Part shown: in pieces, positions 1 to 8,241 of the stretch | How the letters are laid out: every line of letters starts with the position of its first letter | How positions within the stretch are numbered: position 1 is the stretch's first letter | Source: Denitrificimonas halotolerans | Lineage (GTDB): Bacteria > Pseudomonadota > Gammaproteobacteria > Pseudomonadales > Pseudomonadaceae | Assembly: GCF_034259425.1 (NCBI RefSeq) | Contig: NZ_JAXIVU010000015.1 | Coordinates: 1 to 62,863, forward strand | DNA length: 62,863 nt | Reading direction: 5' to 3' | The notes under the pieces: generated by a model | Told to the model about the DNA's origin: nothing | The model's input: the letters and a program-made list of their open reading frames with translations, nothing else | The model's database searches: none | Position numbers and translations under genes: made by a program

Positions 1-139
1 GAAAGGTATCGCAGGACTTGGAATATGAGAATGGACGTGCAGTGGGTGCGGTGTTACCCACTATCGCGATATCAACGCGGCACGTAACATTCTCGCGGTC
101 GGGCATGGTCGTCTAGCAGTAGGAATCCCCGTCCTTTAG
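1..139 (+). pseudogene. tnpB: 3' end of TnpB (IS200/IS605 family) with in-frame stop
   Basis: The reading frame from base 2 to the TAG at 137-139 encodes the C-terminal zinc-ribbon and last RuvC segment of a TnpB RNA-guided nuclease. It contains CSGCG, then RDINAARNIL with the final catalytic Asp, and ends GRLAVGIPVL. It is nearly identical to the end of the copy at 34031-35082. At 26-28 this copy has TGA where the other has AGA (Arg). The stop falls before the second Cys pair and the last RuvC Asp, so the product should be inactive. The 5' part lies outside the window. Confidence 0.85.
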
Positions 140-160
140 GTCGGGGAGGATGTCAAACCG
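120..160 (+). mobile_element. Right end of IS200/IS605-type element
   Basis: Overlapping the tnpB stop is a hairpin with outer arms CCCCG/CGGGG-like (about 127-146), followed by GGAGGATGTCAA. The same sequence lies in inverted orientation at 34014-34050, and a decayed form lies at 32905-32941. Elements of this family end in a subterminal hairpin followed by a short cleavage sequence such as TCAA, here 153-156. The 3' end of tnpB plus this end also normally forms the guide RNA scaffold; that role is inferred. Confidence 0.65.
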
Positions 161-185
161 CATAAGTGGTAAGCATCGCTAAAAC

Positions 186-214
186 AATAAAAAAGACGGC
201 CTGGACGGCCGTCT
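186..214 (-). terminator. Rho-independent terminator downstream of ligA
   Basis: The arms AGACGGCC (194-201) and GGCCGTCT (207-214) pair around a 5-nt loop. Read leftward, the hairpin is followed by a run of T. It lies 140 bp past the ligA stop and is the first convincing terminator. A second, AT-rich hairpin (AATATTCC / GGAATATT, 219-242) lies beside it. I see no gene between 160 and 353. Confidence 0.65.
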
Positions 215-353
215 AAACAATATTCCATGGGGAAGGAATATTTTACGCATGAAGTTGTCATCTCGCAGGAGGTAGACGCTTTCGATAGTAACCGAGTAGC
301 TTTCCTAAACAATCCAACGAAAGTCTAATCAGTCAATATATGACTAAATATTT

Positions 354-2711
354 CTAGCCTTCCAACTCAGCTATTTTTTCTAAAAACTCGGCCTCATCCA
401 GCACTGTTATATTGAGTTCTTGTGCCCGTACTAATTTAGAACCAGCATTTGCTCCTGCTACAACACAACTGGTTTTTGCAGAGACTGAACCTGCCACTTT
501 AGCCCCCAACAACTCTAAACGTGTTTTTGCTTGTGTACGTGTTAAAGTCTCTAACGTTCCTGTCAGCACCCAAGTTTGATTAGTTAAAGGGGCTGCCTGC
601 ACAGTTTTACTCTGACAAGACCAATGCATACCAAAGTCCAAAAGCTGCTGTTCAAGCTGTAAAGCCTGCTCACGCTGGCCTCCTTGCTGAATAAACCTTT
701 CGACAGCTTGCGCAGCATTTTTGGATATTCGATCTATGCTTGATAATGCTAGCCAGTCAGCAGCGAACACAGCGTCAACACTTTTAAAATGTTCTGCTAA
801 GCGTTGCGCAGTCGTCCGTGCTACGCCTGCGATATTAAACTGTTCAATAAAGCCTGCCAAAGTGGTAAAACCTTGAAACTGCGGTTCAGGCTCACCTTCA
901 TCTATAGGCTGTACATTCAGTTCTAACAATTCAGTCAAAACACTTTGATTGTGCTCATCGGAAAAAAAGCTTGCAATCTCATGCGCCACTTCTAGACCAA
1001 TTTCAGGCAGCCACAATAAAGTTTGCGGATAGGCTTTTCGAATCCGCTGTAAAGAACCCAACGCACGCGCAAGCACTTTAGCTGTTTCCTCGCCCACATC
1101 AGGAATCCCCAACGCAAAAATTAAGCGTGCTAAAGTCGGCTCTTTACTCTGCGCAATAGCTGCTAACAAATTGCTCGCAGACACATCGGCAAAGCCATCC
1201 AGCTCAATCACTTGCTCATAGGTGAGGCGGTATAAATCTGCTGGGGAGGCAACCAGCTTACGAGTCACCAATTGTTCAATGATTTTTTCGCCTAGACCAT
1301 CAATATCCATCGCACGACGTGAAACAAAGTGCAGTAATGCTTGCTGCAACTGTGCTTGACAGCTTAAACGGCCCATACAACGCCAAACTGCTCCATCACT
1401 CAAGACTTGCTTGCTTTTACTCCGTCGCACCAGCTGAGTACGCTCCACCTTAGCCCCACATACAGGGCACTGAGTTGGAATCTGCACTGGTTGAACATGC
1501 TCAGAACGACGTTCCAAGACAACCTGGGTAATTTGCGGGATCACATCACCGGCACGACGAACGATCACTTGATCACCAATCATTACACCTAAACGAGCGA
1601 CCTCATCCATATTATGCAAGGTCGCATTAGACACCATCACCCCCCCCACATGCACAGGTTTTAAACGTGCAACCGGCGTGACCGCACCAGTGCGTCCAAC
1701 CTGAAACTCAACATCTAATAGTTCGGTAATTTCTTCTTGTGCTGCATATTTATAAGCAATGGCCCACCGCGGCTCACGGGCCCGAAAGCCTAAACTCTGC
1801 TGTTGTATTAAGGCATTGACTTTAAATACTACGCCATCAATATCATATGGTAACTGTGTACGACGCGCACCAATATCTGCATAGTAAGCTAGACAATCTT
1901 CAATACTGTCCATTACTTTAAGTTCTGGACTGATGCTGATGCCCCATTCGCGTAAACGTTGTAGGGTTTCACTATGACTCTCCGCCAACCCTTCGGTACT
2001 GGTACCATAGCAACAAAACTCTAATGGGCGCGTAGCTGTAATTTTTGCATCCAACTGACGCAGGCTACCGGCTGCAGCATTCCGCGGATTGGCAAAAGGT
2101 TTGCTTCCAGCAGCTAAGACACGCTCATTTAAATCCGCGAAGCCTTGCTTAGGCATGTAGACCTCGCCACGCACTTCCAGTAGTTCAGGCCACCCTTTAC
2201 CCTGCAGTTTCAAAGGCACATTACGTATAGTGCGCACATTTGCTGTAATATCCTCACCCGTTTGTCCATCACCACGAGTAGCAGCGCGGGTTAACACCCC
2301 TTGCTCATAACTGATACTAACTGCTAAACCGTCCAGTTTCGGCTCACAACAATATTCAACCTTTGCTACGCTAAACAAATCATCACTTGCTTGCTTCAAT
2401 GACTGTTCGACGCGCTGAGCAAAATCCAATACCTGCTCAGCAGCAAATGCGTTACCTAAACTCAACATAGGTACTTGGTGCTGCACTTGTTGAAAAGTGT
2501 CTAAAGGCTGGCCAGATACACGCCGTGTCGGTGAGTCTGCAGTGATCAGTTCAGGCTGTTGTGTTTCAAGCTCGCGCAGCTCATTGAAGAGTCGATCATA
2601 CTCACTATCAGGCACAGTGGGAGCATCTAACACATAGTAACTGTAATCATGCTTCTCAATTGCCTCACGCAACTGAAGTATACGTTTAGCTGTACTGTGA
2701 TTTGAATTCAT
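354..2711 (-). CDS. ligA: NAD-dependent DNA ligase LigA
   Basis: Seals nicks in replication and repair using NAD+, forming an enzyme-AMP intermediate and joining 5'-phosphate to 3'-OH ends. The 785-residue protein has the full bacterial architecture. The N-terminal Ia region contains HDYSYYVLD. The adenylation domain has the KLDG motif, with catalytic Lys125. An OB fold follows, then a four-Cys zinc finger (about 413-452, starting CPVC), a helix-hairpin-helix region and a C-terminal BRCT domain (about 705-785). Length is normal for pseudomonads. The start is an ATG directly after the zipA terminator, with only a weak AGG ribosome site. It follows zipA on the same strand, as in Pseudomonas. 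Confidence 0.97.
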   Translation of the reverse strand: MNSNHSTAKRILQLREAIEKHDYSYYVLDAPTVPDSEYDRLFNELRELETQQPELITADSPTRRVSGQPLDTFQQVQHQVPMLSLGNAFAAEQVLDFAQRVEQSLKQASDDLFSVAKVEYCCEPKLDGLAVSISYEQGVLTRAATRGDGQTGEDITANVRTIRNVPLKLQGKGWPELLEVRGEVYMPKQGFADLNERVLAAGSKPFANPRNAAAGSLRQLDAKITATRPLEFCCYGTSTEGLAESHSETLQRLREWGISISPELKVMDSIEDCLAYYADIGARRTQLPYDIDGVVFKVNALIQQQSLGFRAREPRWAIAYKYAAQEEITELLDVEFQVGRTGAVTPVARLKPVHVGGVMVSNATLHNMDEVARLGVMIGDQVIVRRAGDVIPQITQVVLERRSEHVQPVQIPTQCPVCGAKVERTQLVRRSKSKQVLSDGAVWRCMGRLSCQAQLQQALLHFVSRRAMDIDGLGEKIIEQLVTRKLVASPADLYRLTYEQVIELDGFADVSASNLLAAIAQSKEPTLARLIFALGIPDVGEETAKVLARALGSLQRIRKAYPQTLLWLPEIGLEVAHEIASFFSDEHNQSVLTELLELNVQPIDEGEPEPQFQGFTTLAGFIEQFNIAGVARTTAQRLAEHFKSVDAVFAADWLALSSIDRISKNAAQAVERFIQQGGQREQALQLEQQLLDFGMHWSCQSKTVQAAPLTNQTWVLTGTLETLTRTQAKTRLELLGAKVAGSVSAKTSCVVAGANAGSKLVRAQELNITVLDEAEFLEKIAELEG

Positions 2712-2726
2712 AGCCTATATCCAAAC

Positions 2727-2754
2727 AAAAAGAGCAGCGTAAGCTGCCCTTTTT
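2727..2754 (-). terminator. Hairpin with T-run between zipA and ligA
   Basis: AAAAAG-GCAGC and GCTGC-CTTTTT pair, with one A/C mismatch and a GTAA loop. T-rich tracts lie on both sides. Read leftward it follows the zipA stop by about 20 nt and precedes the ligA ATG by 16 nt, so it could end or attenuate transcription between the two genes. Confidence 0.6.
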
Positions 2755-2775
2755 AAACAAGACGAATGACAGTCA

Positions 2776-3579
2776 TTATAGTTTCTGAGTTAACTGCTGT
2801 CGCTCAAAATCAGAAATCCGTTGGCGATAATGCTCAATAGTCTGCGCAGTTAGAACACTACGATGATCATCTTTTAGGTCACCATCTAGCTCTTTTGCTA
2901 ATTTACGAGCGGCGGCTATCATTAAGTCAAATGCTTGACGACTGTTGCGCGGGCCTGGCAATCCCATAAAGAAACACACCGCACGAGTACTGAACATATC
3001 CATATCATCCAAATCAAAAGTCCCTGGGTTCAGTGCGTTAGCCATGGAGAATAATTTCTCCCCATTACCTGTCATACTTTCATGACGATGAAAAATATCC
3101 ATGGCACCAAAGCGTAGCCCACTCTCTAAGATACTTTGCAATAAAGCAGGCCCCTTAAATCCTTCTGGGTCACGAGATACCACATGAATGATTAAAATTT
3201 CATCGTAATCCCCCATGCCTTTCTCTTCCTCTACAGAACCCTCTATCTCTTCATCGTAAGGGTTCACTAGATCATCAATATCCGGCTCAACGCGATCGAC
3301 AGTAACATCCTCTACCCTTTTATTTGAGGTAGGAGTATCAGCTTGCAAACCTGACTCAAAGTCACTATTGGCCGTTAAAGAAGGCTCTCGCTTTTCCACT
3401 TTGCGTACAGGACCTAAAATCTCAGGGTTTTCCTCTTCAGGTAAGTCAGCCAAGTTACGATCTAACCGAAACTTAAGATTACTTTTATTACCGCTCATAC
3501 GTCTCCAGCCATCAAATAAAACGGCGACAATGACAATAATGCCGATAACAAATAGCCATTCACGTAGACCGATATCCAT
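2776..3579 (-). CDS. zipA: Cell division protein ZipA
   Basis: An inner-membrane division protein that tethers FtsZ to the membrane at the septal ring. The chosen ATG at 3579 gives a 267-residue product starting MDIGLREW, as in Pseudomonas ZipA. A frame extension from an upstream TTG adds six residues but would use the likely ribosome site (GGAG) as coding sequence. A single N-terminal transmembrane segment (about 7-23) is followed by a basic stretch, then an acidic, Pro-poor linker (about 50-125). The C-terminal ZipA/FtsZ-binding domain contains DYDEILIIHVVSRD. In many pseudomonads smc lies upstream; it is absent here. Confidence 0.93.
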   Translation of the reverse strand: MDIGLREWLFVIGIIVIVAVLFDGWRRMSGNKSNLKFRLDRNLADLPEEENPEILGPVRKVEKREPSLTANSDFESGLQADTPTSNKRVEDVTVDRVEPDIDDLVNPYDEEIEGSVEEEKGMGDYDEILIIHVVSRDPEGFKGPALLQSILESGLRFGAMDIFHRHESMTGNGEKLFSMANALNPGTFDLDDMDMFSTRAVCFFMGLPGPRNSRQAFDLMIAAARKLAKELDGDLKDDHRSVLTAQTIEHYRQRISDFERQQLTQKL

Positions 3580-3881
3580 AAGATATGTGTACTCCAAAGC
3601 AGTTAAATGAAAAAGGGCTTCACAACCCTACACACGTAAACACACTGCAGTTTGATGCAATGTGCTACGCAAAAATATAAATTTTATACTGTCCCACAAC
3701 ACCAACATACACATTTAGTAGAAAAAACTCTAAGCTTGTTTGTGTATTAGCGCTATATTAACAAAGATTTCAACCCAACTTACATGTCATGCTGAATAAA
3801 TCGACATAACTGAAGCCAATAATGACGCACCTTTAGACACTAAAAATACCTATGTACTCAGTACTAGATTTTTAAAACTCT

Positions 3882-4676
3882 CTATATCTCGAAAACAAAC
3901 TCATCAGCATCTAAATAAGCGGGAAAGCGTTGTTTGAATTGTTCCAAAGGTTCAGCTTGTAAACTGCAGTAAAATACACCTTGCTGGTCAGCAGCATGCA
4001 GCAATGTTTCACCCATAAAGTCTAATACTTGACTATCCCCAGCATATTGATGGCCTTTATTATCCTGCCCTGTACGATTCACTGCAGCAACGTAACACAA
4101 ATTCTCAATTGCCCGCGCTGGCAATAAACGGTTCCATGCAGCACGGCGAGCTGCAGGCCAACAGGCCAAGTAAAACAACAGATCCGTATCTTGAGCATCG
4201 CGGCTCCATACAGGAAAGCGCAAGTCATAACAAATCAGTGGCCGAATGCGCCAGCCGTTAAGCTCTACTTGCAATTGCTTTTCTCCAGCCGTAAAGCGTT
4301 TATGTTCGCCAGCCATGCGAAATAAATGACGCTTATCATAATATTCAAAACTACCATCTGGACGTGCCCAAATTAGCCGGTTGCGATAATCGCCTTCAGC
4401 CACCTTCACAATTAAGCTACCACAAAGCACCACATTTAAATCACTTGCATGTTGCAATAGCCACTGAATGGTGATTCCCATTTCCGACTCTGCTTGTGAT
4501 GCTGAGTCCATCGTAAACCCTGTGTTAAACATCTCGGGTAGTAATACCAAATCAACAGGATTCAGGCTTTTAAATAATTGACTGAAATACTCTAAATTCG
4601 CTTGCTTATCATGCCATACCAAAGGACCTTGCAATAAAGCGAGTCGTAAATCAGGTTTTGGAGTTGCATCGGACAT
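3882..4676 (-). CDS. Nitrilase-family omega-amidase (YafV-like)
   Basis: A carbon-nitrogen hydrolase predicted to hydrolyse the amides of 2-oxoglutaramate or 2-oxosuccinamate, a salvage or repair role described for YafV/NIT2 enzymes. The catalytic triad is visible: Glu48 in LLPEMFNTGF, Lys115 in YYDKRHLF and Cys149 in LICYDLRFPVW. The 264 residues match the family length. In Pseudomonas a methionine-type aminotransferase often sits beside this gene and der; it is missing here. It has its own 280-bp upstream region (3600-3881 lies on its downstream side) with no obvious gene. Substrate assignment rests on family knowledge. Confidence 0.85.
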   Translation of the reverse strand: MSDATPKPDLRLALLQGPLVWHDKQANLEYFSQLFKSLNPVDLVLLPEMFNTGFTMDSASQAESEMGITIQWLLQHASDLNVVLCGSLIVKVAEGDYRNRLIWARPDGSFEYYDKRHLFRMAGEHKRFTAGEKQLQVELNGWRIRPLICYDLRFPVWSRDAQDTDLLFYLACWPAARRAAWNRLLPARAIENLCYVAAVNRTGQDNKGHQYAGDSQVLDFMGETLLHAADQQGVFYCSLQAEPLEQFKQRFPAYLDADEFVFEI

Positions 4677-4830
4677 TATTATTTTTACTCACTTTCGGCT
4701 GTTCAGCCTGCACAAAATGTAACTCGCACCAAGCCTTATTAAGACATTGTGACTAAGACCATGTTGGCAATTCTCTGTAGCAGCGTCAATCAATCCACAA
4801 AGTTAATTCTCCCACATAAACTTTATGGTC

Positions 4831-4866
4831 AAAAAAAAGCCAGATACTGCTCGCAGAATCTGGCTT
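4831..4866 (-). terminator. Terminator of der and upstream block
   Basis: AAGCCAGAT and ATCTGGCTT pair across a 12-nt loop and, read leftward, are followed by a run of eight T. It begins 10 nt after the der stop. Confidence 0.85.
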
Positions 4867-4876
4867 ATGCATCACT

Positions 4877-6340
4877 TTATTTCTTCTTTTTACGTTTCTC
4901 TTGCTTTTTCTTATTAGCAATGAGACGGCGTTTTTTATTCACTTGTCGATCAGTGAGCTTATTTTTTTTACCTTCGTATGGGTTTTCACCACCTTTAAAC
5001 TCAATACGGATAGGCGTACCTACCAGCTTCAATACACGCCGATAGGTATTCTCTAAATAACGCATATAGCCTTTAGGCACTGAATCAACTTGGTTGCCGT
5101 GGATCACAATCAATGGTGGATTCGCACCACCCAAGTGAGCGTAACGCAACTTAATGCGACGACCAGCAATCATTGGCGGTTGATGCTCACGAACTGCATC
5201 TTCTAGGATTTGAGTTAAACGATTGGTCGGCCAACGAGTCACAGCTGAAGCAAAAGCATTTTGTACTGATTTATATAAATGCCCAACCCCGGTACCGTGT
5301 AAAGCTGAAATAAAATGAATGTCTGCAAAATCAACAAAATACAAGCGTCGCTCAAGTTCTTTTTTTGCGTACTCACGCTCGCTAGGATGCATGCCATCCC
5401 ATTTATTAAGGGCAATAACAATTGCACGGCCCGACTCTAACGCAAAACCCAGTAAGTTCAAATCATGATCCACCACCCCTTCTCGGGCGTCCATGACAAA
5501 AATCACTACGTTAGAATCTTTAATGGCCTGCAAGCTTTTAACGACCGAAAACTTTTCAACATCTTCAGAAATGCGACCACGACGGCGCACACCTGCAGTA
5601 TCAATTAAAGTGTACTTTTCTTCACCCCGTTCAAAAGGAATATAAATACTGTCTCGCGTCGTACCAGGTTGGTCGTAAACCACTACACGTTCTTCACCGA
5701 GCATACGGTTCACTAAGGTAGACTTACCCACATTGGGACGCCCAATAATAGCGATTTTAATCCCGTCTTTTTCATCCGGCCCAGGAATACGCTTAAGCTC
5801 TTGCCCTTCCTCAATAGTGGAAAAATCTTCGAGCTCAAATACAGGATCCTTTGGGAATTGACCCAAGGTGAATTCCAACATCGGATTAATACCACGGCCA
5901 TGAGCTGCTGCAATGGCTACAGAGTCTCCTAACCCCAGAGGACTGAATTCAGCCAATGCAATATTCTCATCAAGATGGTCAACCTTGTTGACTACAACCA
6001 ATGAAATTTTATTACGCTTACGTAGATGTTCTGCAATCATCTGATCCGCAGGACATAAGCCATCACGCGCATCAACTAAAAACAGCACCACATCCGCTTC
6101 TTCAATCGCGAGTAGCGACTGTTCGGCCATTTTGGCATCAATACCTTCCTCGTCACCGGTAATACCACCGGTATCGATCAAAATATAACTGCGACCCTGC
6201 CACTGCGCTTCACCATATTGGCGGTCACGCGTTAGACCGGGAATATCGCCTACAATCGCATCGCGGGATTTAGTCAGGCGGTTAAACAACGTCGATTTGC
6301 CAACATTTGGTCGGCCCACCAGAGCAATTACGGGAACCAT
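4877..6340 (-). CDS. der: Ribosome assembly GTPase Der (EngA)
   Basis: An essential double-GTPase needed for 50S ribosomal subunit maturation. It has two tandem G domains, each with a GRPNVGKST P-loop (residues 8-16 and about 199-207), DTGG/DTAG G3 motifs and NKVD/NKWD G4 motifs. A KH-like C-terminal domain ends in a Lys-rich tail. The ATG at 6340 gives 487 residues starting MVPVIALVGRPN and is preceded by GGAGGAG at ideal spacing. A longer frame reaching 6403 lacks such support. It is the last gene of the leftward isc-to-der block and is followed by a strong terminator. Confidence 0.97.
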   Translation of the reverse strand: MVPVIALVGRPNVGKSTLFNRLTKSRDAIVGDIPGLTRDRQYGEAQWQGRSYILIDTGGITGDEEGIDAKMAEQSLLAIEEADVVLFLVDARDGLCPADQMIAEHLRKRNKISLVVVNKVDHLDENIALAEFSPLGLGDSVAIAAAHGRGINPMLEFTLGQFPKDPVFELEDFSTIEEGQELKRIPGPDEKDGIKIAIIGRPNVGKSTLVNRMLGEERVVVYDQPGTTRDSIYIPFERGEEKYTLIDTAGVRRRGRISEDVEKFSVVKSLQAIKDSNVVIFVMDAREGVVDHDLNLLGFALESGRAIVIALNKWDGMHPSEREYAKKELERRLYFVDFADIHFISALHGTGVGHLYKSVQNAFASAVTRWPTNRLTQILEDAVREHQPPMIAGRRIKLRYAHLGGANPPLIVIHGNQVDSVPKGYMRYLENTYRRVLKLVGTPIRIEFKGGENPYEGKKNKLTDRQVNKKRRLIANKKKQEKRKKKK

Positions 6341-6439
6341 TGGCTCCTCCAGCGATAATTCATAAAACACAAAGGCCGCTGTCGATCTAACGACAGCGGC
6401 CAAACGCTTAGCTAGACAGGTCTCTCGCCTACCTAACTC

Positions 6440-7591
6440 TTACTTAATGGTCAGGGCAACTAACTTGCCACCATTTCCATAAACATACATCCAGCCACCG
6501 ACGACTAAAGGTTGTACACGTACACCTTTACCATCAACTTTTGTACGGGCCACAAAACGCCCATCAACTTGGCTGAGCACGTGCAAGTAACCCTCTAAAT
6601 CAGCGACAGCTATGTAACTGGAAAACACCGCGGGAGCCGTTAACTGACGACGCATTAAATCTGTATTACTCCACATCGCCGTTGCTGAACGCTCATCAAC
6701 ACTTTCTATCACGCCATCCGCTAAACTTACATAAGCATTACCATAACCTTCAGCCACGCCCACGTAGCTAGAGGCTTCACGTTGCCAAAGTACTTGGCCA
6801 CTTTGCGGGTCAAGTCCGGCTAAACGCCCTTGGTAACTGACAACATATAAAACATTACCACTAAGTAGCAAGTCGCCATCAATATCCACCATTCGCTCTA
6901 ATTCTGTGCGCCCTGTAGGTATAGCAATACGTTGTTCCCACACAGGCAAACCACGCTGGGTATCAATAGCGACAACTTTACCTGTGGACAATCCCGCATA
7001 AGCAACATAGTCAGTCACAATAGGAGTGCCACTACCACGTAAAGTCAAAACAGCAGGAGTACTTTCGTAAATCCAACGCTGCTGTCCTGACTGCGCCTCC
7101 AAACCAATTAAACGATCATCTTGAGTTTGCACTACAACTACATCACCGTTCGTTACTGGAGCTGATAATACTTCGCTACTCACTTTACTGCGCCAAAGGT
7201 CTTCACCTGTAGCGGCATCTAAAGCAATAACATCACCCGCTAGAGTGCCTAACAAAACCATTCCAGATGCTGCGCCTACACCGCCAGAAACGTCTAGTTT
7301 GAGCTTACGAGTCCAAAGCGTTTTTCCAGTAAAACGATCCAGAGCCATTACCCGCCCCTTCACATCTGCTGTATAAATCTGGTTACCATCAACTGCTGGA
7401 GCTAAGTTATTCCACAACCTACCTTGCCCTGCGCCAACAGACTTACTCCACTCTTTCTTCAGTGAGACTTCAGTGGTTATTTTTTCCAGCGCTTGGGGTT
7501 TCAATTCTTTTTTACTGGTGCTGCTGCAACCCACTGCAAACAGCGCTAAAACTAGCACTGCCATATACTTGTACTTTTTCAAGTTAGGCAT
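6440..7591 (-). CDS. bamB: Outer membrane assembly lipoprotein BamB
   Basis: A PQQ-type beta-propeller lipoprotein of the BAM complex, which inserts beta-barrel proteins into the outer membrane. A signal peptide ends in a lipobox AVGC, with the acylated Cys near residue 22. Repeated blades follow, with motifs such as VFALDA-like LDAATGEDLW and LDPQSGQVLW. The ATG at 7591 (MPNLKKYKY) is taken as start; a GTG three codons upstream at 7600 is equally possible because neither has a well-spaced ribosome site. The start overlaps the end of yfgM, implying translational coupling. The order yfgM-bamB-der is conserved. Confidence 0.93.
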   Translation of the reverse strand: MPNLKKYKYMAVLVLALFAVGCSSTSKKELKPQALEKITTEVSLKKEWSKSVGAGQGRLWNNLAPAVDGNQIYTADVKGRVMALDRFTGKTLWTRKLKLDVSGGVGAASGMVLLGTLAGDVIALDAATGEDLWRSKVSSEVLSAPVTNGDVVVVQTQDDRLIGLEAQSGQQRWIYESTPAVLTLRGSGTPIVTDYVAYAGLSTGKVVAIDTQRGLPVWEQRIAIPTGRTELERMVDIDGDLLLSGNVLYVVSYQGRLAGLDPQSGQVLWQREASSYVGVAEGYGNAYVSLADGVIESVDERSATAMWSNTDLMRRQLTAPAVFSSYIAVADLEGYLHVLSQVDGRFVARTKVDGKGVRVQPLVVGGWMYVYGNGGKLVALTIK

Positions 7592-8228
7592 CCTTTTCAC
7601 TTAGATTGTCGAGTTTCATCAATAAAGCGCCTGTTGCCGCATCAGAAGCAAGCGACTTTTGCGCTTTTTCATAAGCTGCTCGAGCGTCTGCTGGCCGCTG
7701 TAAAGCAACCAATGCATCACCACGCAGCTCTTCACGCGTTGCAGCATAGGCCGGTAACACTTGGGTATCCAATAACTTCAATGCTTTTTCAGCTTTTTTT
7801 TGTGCAAGGAATACGCGAGCTAAGCGCTGACGAGCAAGCTCTTCTAGCGTTTCATCAGCCGGCTTATCTAAAATACCTTGCAACTCCAATACTGCATCAT
7901 CTAACTGGTTACTATCCACCGCCACTTTAGCAGCTAATAATCGTGCATATTGTGTGTAAGCACTGTTAGCCTGAATTTTTTTTAGTTCAGTTAATAACTG
8001 TGCAACACGCTGAGAATCCACTTGATCTCTCGGTAACAACGCTACCTCTAGTAACTGCTGATACAACATAGATACTGTTGCACTCTGATTGGCTTGATGC
8101 TTTTGCCAAGCCTGCCAACCAAATACTAAGACAAGCGCTAATGCGCCGCCTGCCAGCAGCGGCTTACCGTTGCGCTGCCACCACTCTTTAATCCGCGCAA
8201 TTTGTTCTTCTTCGCTGTAGTCGCTCAC
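7584..8228 (-). CDS. yfgM: YfgM-type ancillary SecYEG translocon subunit
   Basis: A single-pass inner-membrane protein with a periplasmic TPR region, linked in E. coli to the SecYEG translocon and periplasmic chaperones. The 214 residues begin with a short cytosolic part (EEQIARIKEWWQRNGK), then a transmembrane segment (about 24-41) and TPR-like helices to the end. The GTG start at 8228 has AGGAG seven bases upstream. It sits between hisS and bamB, as in other gammaproteobacteria. Confidence 0.9.
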   Translation of the reverse strand: MSDYSEEEQIARIKEWWQRNGKPLLAGGALALVLVFGWQAWQKHQANQSATVSMLYQQLLEVALLPRDQVDSQRVAQLLTELKKIQANSAYTQYARLLAAKVAVDSNQLDDAVLELQGILDKPADETLEELARQRLARVFLAQKKAEKALKLLDTQVLPAYAATREELRGDALVALQRPADARAAYEKAQKSLASDAATGALLMKLDNLSEKDA

Positions 8229-8241
8229 GCTGAAACTCCTA

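Noticed and set aside
26..28. TGA in tnpB as a selenocysteine or recoded codon
   Set aside because: The other copy has Arg (AGA) at the same place, a one-base change, and no SECIS-like hairpin is seen. Simple decay is enough.
219..353. Possible small RNA or tRNA between the tnpB end and ligA
   Set aside because: Apart from two hairpins I find no cloverleaf or known RNA pattern.
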